Origin: Candidatus Cloacimonadota bacterium
GTDB lineage: Bacteria; Cloacimonadota; Cloacimonadia; Cloacimonadales; Cloacimonadaceae
Direction of reading: 5' to 3'
DNA: 46,116 bases
Assembly (NCBI GenBank): GCA_029982875.1
Contig: JARRCD010000002.1
Span: forward strand, 1 to 46,116
Shown here piece after piece: positions 25,597 through 32,936 of this stretch (position 1 is its first letter; the number at the start of each line of letters is the position of its first letter). The notes under the pieces were generated by a model that had not been told where the DNA came from, did no database searches, and saw nothing but the letters and a program-made list of their open reading frames with translations. Both the position numbers and the translations under genes were made by a program.

Positions 25597-26186
25597 AATT
25601 TTCCTGCCTTATCCAATTCTAATACCATCTCGTAAAACCTCCGAATGGGAAAGCCCATAACATTGAAAAAGCAACCCTCCACTCGTGTAATAAACTGACT
25701 GCCATAGCCCTGGATACCATAAGCACCGGCCTTGTCCATGGGCTCTGAGGTGGATATATATTCTTCAATCTCAGAATCCCGCAACGAAGCAAACCATACT
25801 TGAGTCTGTTCGTAGCAGGTCAGCGAGCCGCCTTTACCTATTAGGGATACTCCTGTGATCACGGTATGCTCTCTATTACTTAGGATGCTTAAGAAATCGG
25901 CAGCCTCTGCCTTTGTCTCTGGTTTACCCAAGATGCGAGCTTCACATACGACCACAGTGTCTGCCGCGACGATCAGGTCTGGATTTAACTCATTGTCAGA
26001 CACAGCCCGGGCTTTGTTTCTTGCATGCCGCATAACTTGCAGCGCGGGATCTTCATCCGTCATAGGTTCCGCGATATCGCTGGATTTGACTTCATAGTCG
26101 AGTTTTAACAGTTCAAAGATCTCTCTCCGGCGGGGAGATTGCGAGGCTAAGATGATCTTATGGGAACTCAATATCTTATGTAACAT
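25593..26186 (-). CDS. maf: Maf-family nucleotide pyrophosphatase
   Basis: Maf proteins hydrolyse dTTP, UTP or modified nucleoside triphosphates, and overproduction blocks septation in some species. ATG at 26186 is preferred to the track start at 26207 because AAGGA lies 9 bases ahead and the protein then opens MLHKILSSHKIILASQSPRRREI. The family signatures are ASQSPRR, VAADTVV, and DKAGAYGIQGYG. The last is the pattern of the dTTP/UTPase (YhdE) branch rather than the YceF branch; that assignment is tentative. The length of 197 residues is normal. It leads the minus-strand run toward gltX, divergent from serC. Confidence 0.92.
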   Translation of the reverse strand: MLHKILSSHKIILASQSPRRREIFELLKLDYEVKSSDIAEPMTDEDPALQVMRHARNKARAVSDNELNPDLIVAADTVVVCEARILGKPETKAEAADFLSILSNREHTVITGVSLIGKGGSLTCYEQTQVWFASLRDSEIEEYISTSEPMDKAGAYGIQGYGSQFITRVEGCFFNVMGFPIRRFYEMVLELDKAGKL

Positions 26187-26327
26187 AGATTTAATCCTTT
26201 GTGCCATAATATGATGATAGCTTTATACGTCAATAATTTTTTCAAAAGCAAAAAAATAGCTTGCCTGAAAGAATGCCCTTGGAAATCCTTGCATCAAAGT
26301 ATAAATAATTACGAACAGGAGGATCCA

Positions 26328-27413
26328 ATGGAACGCGTACACAATTTTAACGCAGGACCCGCCGTGCTTCCGGAAGAAGTTCTTCGTGAAGCTCAAGCGG
26401 ATTTATTCAACTACAAAGGAATGGGACTATCGGTGATGGAAATGAGTCACCGCAGCAAGGAGTATCAGGCGATTATCGATGAAACTCGTGCTGCTGTAAA
26501 GCGAATTTACAATCTGGGTGACGATTATGACGTGCTCTTCCTTCAGGGTGGAGCCAGTATGCAATTCCTGATGGTGCCAATGAGCTTTGTGCCAGAAGGG
26601 AAAACTCCAAATATTGTTCACACCGGAACGTGGTCCAAGAAAGCGATAGCTGAGATCAAGAAACTGGGGCTTCCTGTACATCTTGCCGCCTCCAGTGAAG
26701 AGAAGAGCTTCAGCTATATTCCCAAGACCCATCAGCTCTCGGATAATCCTGCCTATCTGCATATCACAACCAATAACACGATCTATGGCACCGAATGGCA
26801 CCATGATCCCGAGGTGGATCCGGCTGTACCCCTGATTGCAGATATGAGCTCAAACTTCATGAGTAAACCCATTGACGTTAATAAGTATTCCATGATCTAT
26901 GCTGGTGCGCAAAAGAATGTGGGTCCTGCTGGATGTGCAGTTGTAATCATCAAGAAAGACTTCCTTGCTACTGCTAAGGAAGGTTTACCCTCAATGCTTG
27001 ATTACAATGTCCATGCCAAGGCCGGTAGTATGTACAACACGCCTCCTACTTTTACCATTTACATGATCGGTCTGGTTCTTAAATGGATAGAAGACATGGG
27101 CGGATTGGAGAAATTAGCCGTGAATAACCAAGTTAAGGCTAAGTATATCTATGATGCTATCGACAATTCCCATGGTTTTTACAAAGGCACCGTTGTACCT
27201 GAAGACAGGTCTTTGATGAATATCACCTTCCGCATGCCTACCGAGGAGCTGGAAGCTCTATTCATCAGCGAAGCCAAAAAAGCTGGCATGATTGGTTTGA
27301 AAGGTCACCGCTCCGTAGGCGGATGCCGTGCCAGTACTTACAATTCTTTACCATTACCTGCTGCTCATGCTCTGGCTGAGTTTATGCAAGACTTTGTGAA
27401 AAAACACGGATAA
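26328..27413 (+). CDS. serC: Phosphoserine aminotransferase
   Basis: SerC converts 3-phosphohydroxypyruvate and glutamate to phosphoserine, and may also serve pyridoxal phosphate synthesis. The track frame opens at 26199, but ATG 26328 follows a near-perfect CAGGAGG at five bases and gives the usual MERVHNFNAGPAVLP start and 361 residues. PLP lysine: GAQKNVGPAG. Other family parts are the FLQGGASMQF and TNNTIYGTEWH segments, and the closing GHRSVGGCRASTYNSLP. Neither serA nor serB is adjacent. A strong hairpin follows the stop, so transcription may partly end before the exbB group. Confidence 0.97.
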   Translation: MERVHNFNAGPAVLPEEVLREAQADLFNYKGMGLSVMEMSHRSKEYQAIIDETRAAVKRIYNLGDDYDVLFLQGGASMQFLMVPMSFVPEGKTPNIVHTGTWSKKAIAEIKKLGLPVHLAASSEEKSFSYIPKTHQLSDNPAYLHITTNNTIYGTEWHHDPEVDPAVPLIADMSSNFMSKPIDVNKYSMIYAGAQKNVGPAGCAVVIIKKDFLATAKEGLPSMLDYNVHAKAGSMYNTPPTFTIYMIGLVLKWIEDMGGLEKLAVNNQVKAKYIYDAIDNSHGFYKGTVVPEDRSLMNITFRMPTEELEALFISEAKKAGMIGLKGHRSVGGCRASTYNSLPLPAAHALAEFMQDFVKKHG

Positions 27414-27430
27414 ACAAAACAAGATCATCT

Positions 27431-27470
27431 CTGCCCTTCTTTTAGCAGAAATGTGCGAGAAGAAGGGCAG
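27431..27470 (+). terminator. Perfect 11-bp hairpin between serC and exbB
   Basis: CTGCCCTTCTT (27431-27441) pairs exactly with AAGAAGGGCAG (27460-27470). Only CATTTT follows, with no long U-run, so this may be a weak terminator, an attenuating structure or an mRNA-stabilising stem. It sits 24 bases before the exbB start. Confidence 0.5.
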
Positions 27471-27493
27471 CATTTTAAGAAACGAGAGGTAAT

Positions 27494-28108
27494 ATGACTC
27501 TGCTGTCCTTACTTTTACGGGGTGGCATCCTGATGTACGTGCTGCTCTTGATCTCAATTGCAATGATCGGCATCGTGATAGAGAAATACTGGCAGCTATC
27601 CCGCGTAACAAAGGCAAATCAAGCCCTTGCCGCAGCCTTGAAAGGGCAAAACAAGCTGTCCGATATGCGCAACACGCTCAGCCAGCATGAGCGCAGCTGT
27701 CCCTTGGGCATTATGCTGGACAAGCTTTTCAATGCGCAAACAGAGGATGCAGGATTGATCAACCAAAGCATGGAATCAGCCGCCAATCTGGAATTGCACC
27801 GTCTGGAGAAGGGGATGGGCTGGCTGAGCACATTTGCTGCCGTAGCACCATTGATTGGCTTTTTAGGCACGGTGATTGGCATGGTAAGGGTATTTATGCG
27901 TATTCAGGAGTACAGTAGTGTCGGAGTGGATATCAGTATACTTGCCGGAGGAATCTGGGAAGCACTGCTTACTACGGTCGGTGGACTTATCGTGGGTATT
28001 ATCGCCATTATCTTTTACAACGATCTGATCCAGAAGCTGGAAAACATTGTGAAAAATATGCAGGAAAGTGGAATTGAATATACCATCCGGATGCGTAATC
28101 TAGCATGA
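27494..28108 (+). CDS. exbB: ExbB/TolQ/MotA-family proton channel subunit
   Basis: This inner-membrane protein has 204 residues and probably three membrane segments: residues ~9-28 (GILMYVLLLISIAMIGIVIE), ~110-130 (FAAVAPLIGFLGTVIGMV) and ~150-175 (GGIWEALLTTVGGLIVGIIA). The second and third carry the conserved small-residue pattern and Thr/Pro region of the proton channel. It works with ExbD to turn proton flow into motion of a TonB-like protein. GAGAGGT lies just before the ATG. The four-base overlap with exbD and then with the TonB-like gene shows a single unit. The sequence alone cannot say whether this is a TonB or a Tol-type motor, but no tolB or pal is nearby. Confidence 0.93.
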   Translation: MTLLSLLLRGGILMYVLLLISIAMIGIVIEKYWQLSRVTKANQALAAALKGQNKLSDMRNTLSQHERSCPLGIMLDKLFNAQTEDAGLINQSMESAANLELHRLEKGMGWLSTFAAVAPLIGFLGTVIGMVRVFMRIQEYSSVGVDISILAGGIWEALLTTVGGLIVGIIAIIFYNDLIQKLENIVKNMQESGIEYTIRMRNLA

Positions 28109-28521
28109 AGCTCAGGCTTTCCAAACAAAAGATAACTACCACAATGCTGATCTCGATGACAGATGTTATCTTCATCTTGGTCATCTTTTTGCTGATTGTA
28201 TCAAATTTCAGCACGCAGACGGGATTGCCTGTCCGCTTGCCGGGTTCACAATCTGCCAGCAGGCATTCGATACATACTATCAACATCACCTACTATGCAG
28301 ATGATCAGCTTTTTTACAATGAAGAAGCGGTCGATTTTGAAGGTTTACGGGAGCTTTTAGCCCAAGATTTTAAAGATACCGAACAAGTAGTAAGACTCTC
28401 CGCAGAAGAGAATACTCCGCTGCAAAAAGTGATCAGTATCATGGATATCATCCGTGCTGCGGGCTTTGAAAAGATCTTTGTAGCCACTGAAGTGCTAAGG
28501 TCGGAGGAGCTTTCCGAATGA
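28105..28521 (+). CDS. exbD: ExbD/TolR-family proton channel subunit
   Basis: This is a 138-residue inner-membrane protein with a single N-terminal membrane segment (residues ~12-32). The segment carries the expected aspartate in MTDVIFILVIFLLIVSNF, which takes up protons in the ExbB-ExbD channel. The rest is periplasmic (VVRLSAEENTPLQKVISIMDIIRAAGFEKIF), the usual fold of ExbD/TolR that contacts peptidoglycan and TonB. It overlaps its neighbours by four bases on each side. Confidence 0.93.
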   Translation: MKLRLSKQKITTTMLISMTDVIFILVIFLLIVSNFSTQTGLPVRLPGSQSASRHSIHTINITYYADDQLFYNEEAVDFEGLRELLAQDFKDTEQVVRLSAEENTPLQKVISIMDIIRAAGFEKIFVATEVLRSEELSE

Positions 28522-29189
28522 ATCACTCTCCGCTGGTAAAAAGATATCCCTATCTGCTATCGCTGGGAATACATGCGCTGCTGCTACTGATCCTTGCTTT
28601 TTTGAGTATCAATGTAAAGCAGCAAACTCAGTGGCATCAGATTGATTGGTATATGGATACAGAGGAAGAAGTAATTTCAGCAGGGACCAAAGCGGCAAGT
28701 GAGAATATCCCGGATGATACTGCCGCTAAAGATGAACCCCGCACAGCCAGCTCAACCGAGCAAAACCAGCAAGTTATAGCTATAGAAAGCCCGCTGTTGG
28801 AGACTCCCAAGATCAGTGATCAAGTGATAGAACCTGAAGTATCCCGCGATCCGGTTTTGACGGAAGCTCTCAGCGCTACTCTGAGAAATCCGGATAGCGG
28901 GCAGGCTAATTCCGGAATCTTCACTGTGATAGAAGGTGGTTCTGATGCGTTTTTTATTCGCGAAAGCAAGCCCAAGATCCAGCCTTTAGAGGATGATCAG
29001 GTGATTGTGGAATTTGCCCTAAAGAGGGATGGAACAATAGATATGAATAGTGTAAATGTGATTAGTTATCGTCGTGCCGCACACTGGGAAGCTCTCAGAG
29101 CGGAGATGCACAACTGGCGTTTTGGTTTTACCGGAGCTTATGATGCCTCCAAGCGTTATCGGATCCGTTGCAATTTCACCTTGCAATAG
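28518..29189 (+). CDS. TonB-like energy transducer
   Basis: The 223-residue protein has a short basic N-terminus, one membrane helix (LLSLGIHALLLLILAFLSI, about residues 14-32), and a long low-complexity linker of Asp, Glu, Ser and Pro rather than the classical Pro-Lys repeats. The C-terminal ~75 residues form a small alpha/beta domain (VIVEFALKRDGTIDMNSVNV ... RAEMHNWRFG) of the TonB_C type. It would span the periplasm and open outer-membrane receptors using the ExbB-ExbD motor. Position right after exbD is the main argument; the C-terminal domain match is moderate. Confidence 0.8.
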   Translation: MNHSPLVKRYPYLLSLGIHALLLLILAFLSINVKQQTQWHQIDWYMDTEEEVISAGTKAASENIPDDTAAKDEPRTASSTEQNQQVIAIESPLLETPKISDQVIEPEVSRDPVLTEALSATLRNPDSGQANSGIFTVIEGGSDAFFIRESKPKIQPLEDDQVIVEFALKRDGTIDMNSVNVISYRRAAHWEALRAEMHNWRFGFTGAYDASKRYRIRCNFTLQ

Positions 29190-29191
29190 TT

Positions 29192-30028
29192 ATGAGTATC
29201 AGCGCAAGTCTTAGCAATTTCCAGATTCCCAAGATAATGGGGATTCTCAATCTTACCGAGGATTCGTTCTCGGATGGCGGTTACTTTCTGGCTCCTTCGG
29301 CGGCAATAGCGCATGCCGAAAAGTTGATCAAAGAAGGAGCAGACCTCCTCGATATCGGTGCCGAATCCACTCGTCCGGGCTCAAAACCTGTGCCGGTTGA
29401 ATTGGAATGGCAGCGGATAGAACCCGTGCTGGAAGCGCTCAAAGAGAAACATCCAGCCGTAATTATTTCTATAGACACCCAGAAGGCAGAGGTGGCCGAA
29501 AAAGCTATTGCCAGGGGAGCTGATCTGATCAACGATATCTCAGCTTTACGATATGATCCGAAGATGGTGCAGCTCTTGGCCTCGCATCCGCAGATAAAAG
29601 TGATTCTGATGCACATGCAGGGGCGACCGGAAACCATGCAGATTGAACCGCATTATGCCGATGTGCTGGCGGAAGTTAAAGCTTTCTTACAGGAACGTGC
29701 GGATTACGCGATCTCTCAAGGTATAGCCCAAGAACGGATTGTGATCGATCCCGGAATTGGGTTCGGCAAGAATTTGGATCATAATCTGACTTTATTGGCT
29801 GAATTGGAATCACTGCGGGATTTAGGATTTCCGGTATTATTGGGAGCTTCACGCAAACGCTTTATTGATCAGCTATCTCCTTCTCCCGTAGAACAAAGAA
29901 TGGGTGGCAGTTTGGCTATCACCATGCTTGCTTGCTTGAGCAGGATAGAATTCATCAGAGTACATGACGTCCAGCTTCATCGTCAATTTCTGGATGTATT
30001 AAGCGCAATCTACAGAGCAGGAGCATAA
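29192..30028 (+). CDS. folP: Dihydropteroate synthase
   Basis: This enzyme joins p-aminobenzoate to dihydropterin pyrophosphate in folate synthesis and is the sulfonamide target. ATG at 29192 gives MSISASLSNFQIPKIMG and is preferred over the track's TTG at 29168, which lies within the previous gene. The motifs are GILNLTEDSFSDGG, DIGAESTRPGSKPV, DPGIGFGKN and LLGASRKRF, all standard pterin and phosphate contacts. The length is 278 residues. It begins two bases after the TonB-like stop and ends two bases before cdaA. The folP-cdaA pairing is known from Chlamydiae and Bacteroidetes. Confidence 0.96.
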   Translation: MSISASLSNFQIPKIMGILNLTEDSFSDGGYFLAPSAAIAHAEKLIKEGADLLDIGAESTRPGSKPVPVELEWQRIEPVLEALKEKHPAVIISIDTQKAEVAEKAIARGADLINDISALRYDPKMVQLLASHPQIKVILMHMQGRPETMQIEPHYADVLAEVKAFLQERADYAISQGIAQERIVIDPGIGFGKNLDHNLTLLAELESLRDLGFPVLLGASRKRFIDQLSPSPVEQRMGGSLAITMLACLSRIEFIRVHDVQLHRQFLDVLSAIYRAGA

Positions 30029-30030
30029 GC

Positions 30031-30777
30031 ATGGAATTTCTGATCCCCAAATTCAAAGATATCGTAGATATTTTCATCATCGCCTTTTTGATCTACCAAT
30101 CTTTATTGATCATTCGCAAATCTGGTGGATATCAAGTTCTTTGGGGATTACTCTTTTTGCTGATGCTCTATTTTTTGGCGAGTATTTTTGAGCTGCAAAT
30201 TCTATCATCGCTACTGAGCGGGATCCGGACTTACTGGATTTTGGCTATCGTAATCCTTTTTCAACCTGAATTGCGCACGATACTTACCCGACTCAATCTG
30301 GCAAAAGAGCTGCAATCAGTCTTTAGTAAAGGCAAAAAGACCTCCATCTATACCCCATTGATCGATGCGGTATCCTCAATGTGCTTCCGTAAGACCGGCG
30401 CGTTGATCATTTTGGAAAACAAAACGAAACTAACCGATTATATCCAAAAAAGCGAACAAATCGACGCCAAAATCTCCATGCGCTTGATTCTCACTATATT
30501 CAATACCAAGAGTGTCTTGCATGATGGAGCGATTATCATCAGAGGCGATCGCATCATGGCGGCTAAGGTTGTTTTACCTCTATCCCAAAAATCGGAATAC
30601 ACTCGTAAGTTTGGCACCAGACACTTAGCCGGAATTGGCATTACTGAAATTTCCGACGCCATTGCGATCATAGTCTCGGAGCAGACTGGTCAGGTTTCGG
30701 TGGCGCAAGGCGGGCAGATAACCAGCAACGTAGCTTTTGAAGAGCTGATGCAGATCATAACCGATGCCACCAAATGA
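30031..30777 (+). CDS. cdaA: Membrane diadenylate cyclase (CdaA/DacA type)
   Basis: CdaA makes the second messenger c-di-AMP from two ATP, which usually controls potassium and osmotic balance and wall growth. Three N-terminal membrane segments (residues ~10-80) precede the DAC domain. The first catalytic motif is intact, Asp165-Gly166-Ala167 in SVLHDGAIIIRGDRI. The second, normally RHR, reads Arg197-His198-Leu199 in GTRHLAGIG, a substitution that may affect activity. VSEQTGQVSVAQGG closes the domain. The 248-residue length is normal. The gene overlaps coaE by 14 bases. There is no phosphodiesterase or CdaR regulator nearby. Confidence 0.93.
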   Translation: MEFLIPKFKDIVDIFIIAFLIYQSLLIIRKSGGYQVLWGLLFLLMLYFLASIFELQILSSLLSGIRTYWILAIVILFQPELRTILTRLNLAKELQSVFSKGKKTSIYTPLIDAVSSMCFRKTGALIILENKTKLTDYIQKSEQIDAKISMRLILTIFNTKSVLHDGAIIIRGDRIMAAKVVLPLSQKSEYTRKFGTRHLAGIGITEISDAIAIIVSEQTGQVSVAQGGQITSNVAFEELMQIITDATK

Positions 30778-31381
30778 ACCCTTAAAAATAGGGATAACGG
30801 GTAATATCGGCAGTGGAAAGAGCAGTTTTTGCCACTACCTGGAAAAACATGGGCAAAGGGTCTTGTATGCCGATAAAATAGCGCATGAAGTTCTGATCGA
30901 GAAAACTCCGCTTTTAATCCAAAGGTGGGGCAGAAAGATTCTCCAAAATGGCAATATTGACAGAGCCAAGATCGCCGAGATTGTCTTTGCAGATTCTCAG
31001 GAATTGGATTTCTTGAATTCGCAAATTCATCCGGGGGTTCTGCAACGCTTTGCTCTTGAGACCAAGCAATCTGACCTTGCTGCCCTTTGCTTCGAAATTC
31101 CCCTGCTTTTTGAAGCCGGATTGGAAGACTGTTTTGATTACCTTGTCTTGGTTACTGCACCCCGAAGCAAGGTGATTGAAAGACTCAAGGTCAGAGATCC
31201 GGGGAAGACGCAAGATCATATCCAGCGCTTGGCTGTCCAGATGCCGGATGCAGTAAAAGCGGAAAAAGTGGATCTCGTGATTCACAATGATCAAAGCCTG
31301 CAACAGCTTGAGAAAGAGGCACAAAAACTAATCGAGAGCTTCCCCAAAATCAGGAAAAAGCAAAGCCAAGACTTTGTCTGA
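30764..31381 (+). CDS. coaE: Dephospho-CoA kinase
   Basis: CoaE adds the 3'-phosphate in the last step of coenzyme A synthesis. The P-loop is at residues 13-20 (GNIGSGKSS). The family segment YADKIAHEVL follows, and FEIPLLFEAGLEDCFDYLVLV carries the CoA-binding region. The 205-residue length is typical. It overlaps cdaA by 14 bases, closes the exbB-coaE unit, and runs toward the convergent dgt gene with repeat B copy 1 in between. Confidence 0.95.
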   Translation: MPPNEPLKIGITGNIGSGKSSFCHYLEKHGQRVLYADKIAHEVLIEKTPLLIQRWGRKILQNGNIDRAKIAEIVFADSQELDFLNSQIHPGVLQRFALETKQSDLAALCFEIPLLFEAGLEDCFDYLVLVTAPRSKVIERLKVRDPGKTQDHIQRLAVQMPDAVKAEKVDLVIHNDQSLQQLEKEAQKLIESFPKIRKKQSQDFV

Positions 31382-31459
31382 AACCCAATTTTTATGGCAA
31401 GCTGGAGAAAAAGCGCAAGTGCACTTTTACTAAATACCCAATTTCCTATTTCCCTATAT

Positions 31460-31559
31460 CATAGCTTGAGCATTGCGCCTCGCAGGCGTAATGGTGGCGC
31501 AGTGGTGCCGTAATGCCAGGCAGCTAAACATGGCCTTTTGCCGAGAGCTCGTTAACAAG
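31460..31559. repeat. Dispersed intergenic repeat B, copy 1
   Basis: This 100-base unit (CATAGCTTGAGCATTGCGCC...AACAAG) matches 40639-40738 at 81 of 100 positions without gaps; the first 50 bases are the best conserved. It contains the stem CATTGCGCCT-CGC-AGGCGTAATG (one G-T pair), 31471-31493. It lies between the convergent coaE and dgt genes. No reading frame or transposase is associated. Confidence 0.82.
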
Positions 31560-31625
31560 ATTCACCATCTTGACGTGTTTTTGTCCCCGTGCCATCCTGA
31601 GATTGGGAAAACTACGCCAGCAAGC

Positions 31626-32777
31626 TCACCCTCGCCAGGGCAGCATGTATGCCTTAACCTCTTCGTTGTAGTAGCGGTCGGTCATGGTAGCAATGAAATC
31701 CCTAACTTGCTCGGCTGGGCTGAATTGCTCCAAATAATCTGGGTTTTTGTGATTCAGGAAATGCTTAAAGATTTTGGAATCTTTATTTTGCTTTCTGATG
31801 TCATTCAGATATTTCTCAAACATAATCCGCATTGTCCTGTATATGATGGCATTTGATTGTTTGACGTTTTCATCGGTATAGATGCGTTTGTAATTAAAAT
31901 GTTTGAGAGCCAGCAATTGCTCCGAAGTTTCATCGTCAAAAGCGATAAAATCCTGATCGTAGCTATTTGTGATCACGCTTTTGACCAAAGTATCGATTAT
32001 CTGGCTATTTTTATTGCCCAGATATGCTACCTGTTCTTTGGGAAGCTCTTCGCGTTTGAGTATATTGTAGCGAATGGCATCTTCGATATCCTGTCCGATA
32101 TAGGCGATGGTATCTGTAATACGAACCACGCATCCTTCGAGCGTTGCGGGCATCCAAGTTACGTTTTCCCCGTTTTTCTTGGCATCAATATAAGCCTGAA
32201 TCTGTTCCTGCGTTTTATCTAATTGTGGCCGGAGCTGGGTGTTGTGCACCTCTCCATCATGAGAAATAATCCCGTCACGTACTTGAAAAGTTAGGTTTAG
32301 CCCTTTTCCTTTACGAGAAATATGATCCACGATATGCAGGGATTCTATGTTGTGGTGGAAATGTCCGATTCCGGCTTCCTGACAGCTCTCACTGAGTGCT
32401 TGCTCGCCATCATGACCAAAGGGGCAGTGTCCCAGATCGTGTCCCAGGGCAATGGCCTCAATCAGCTCGGTATTCAAGCCCAAATACTTACCTATCGTGC
32501 GAGAAATCTGCGATACATAGGCAATATGAAGATTGCGATTGGTCATTTCTTCATCGATAAGATTGGTAAAAGAGAATACTTGAGTCTTGCCATGATAACG
32601 GCGATAAGCGCCACTATAAAGGATTCGATCCCGATCCACGGCAAATCTGGAGCGCATCAGATCAGGAGTTTCCGGTTTCATGCGCCAAGCATTGGTATCA
32701 CGAAAAGCTTTGGGGCCTAATAGACTATCATGCTTGGCCTTGATTTCGGTAAATATAGTATTCATTCTCTCATTCAT
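31626..32777 (-). CDS. dgt: Deoxyguanosinetriphosphate triphosphohydrolase-like HD protein
   Basis: dGTPases split dNTPs to nucleoside and tripolyphosphate and limit the dNTP pool or phage replication. The HD metal site is clear: His in RNLHIAYVSQISRTIG, HD in ALGHDLGHCPFGHDGEQAL, and the downstream Asp in RITDTIAYIGQDIEDAI. SRFAVDRDRILYSGAYRRYHGKTQVF is the family N-terminal signature. AAGGAG before 32777 supports this start. The 383-residue length fits the short bacterial dGTPase group. The exact nucleotide preference is unknown. It is a lone minus-strand gene between plus-strand blocks. Confidence 0.93.
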   Translation of the reverse strand: MNERMNTIFTEIKAKHDSLLGPKAFRDTNAWRMKPETPDLMRSRFAVDRDRILYSGAYRRYHGKTQVFSFTNLIDEEMTNRNLHIAYVSQISRTIGKYLGLNTELIEAIALGHDLGHCPFGHDGEQALSESCQEAGIGHFHHNIESLHIVDHISRKGKGLNLTFQVRDGIISHDGEVHNTQLRPQLDKTQEQIQAYIDAKKNGENVTWMPATLEGCVVRITDTIAYIGQDIEDAIRYNILKREELPKEQVAYLGNKNSQIIDTLVKSVITNSYDQDFIAFDDETSEQLLALKHFNYKRIYTDENVKQSNAIIYRTMRIMFEKYLNDIRKQNKDSKIFKHFLNHKNPDYLEQFSPAEQVRDFIATMTDRYYNEEVKAYMLPWRG

Positions 32778-32867
32778 AAGTTCTCCTTATAAGGATTTGG
32801 TAGTTACATATAAGTTATTGTGTTTTTGTATTACAGCAAAGAAATTTCAATGTGGGTAGATAAAAGT

Positions 32868-32896
32868 TTGCAAGCGGTATGAAATTTGCTTATAAT
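32868..32896 (+). promoter_or_regulatory. Strong sigma-70-like promoter for the Omp28-like gene
   Basis: TTGCAA (32868-32873), 17 bases, then a perfect TATAAT (32891-32896). The inferred start is about 32903, roughly 34 bases before the ATG. This is the best promoter-like sequence I found in the window. Confidence 0.7.
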
Positions 32897-32936
32897 ATTA
32901 TAGAAGATATCAAACCGAATATAAAGGATGTATGAG

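Noticed and set aside
26265-26320. TATAAATAAT upstream of serC as a promoter
   Set aside because: The -10-like sequence is good but no -35-like hexamer lies at a proper distance; TTGGAA is only 15 bases away, so left unlisted.
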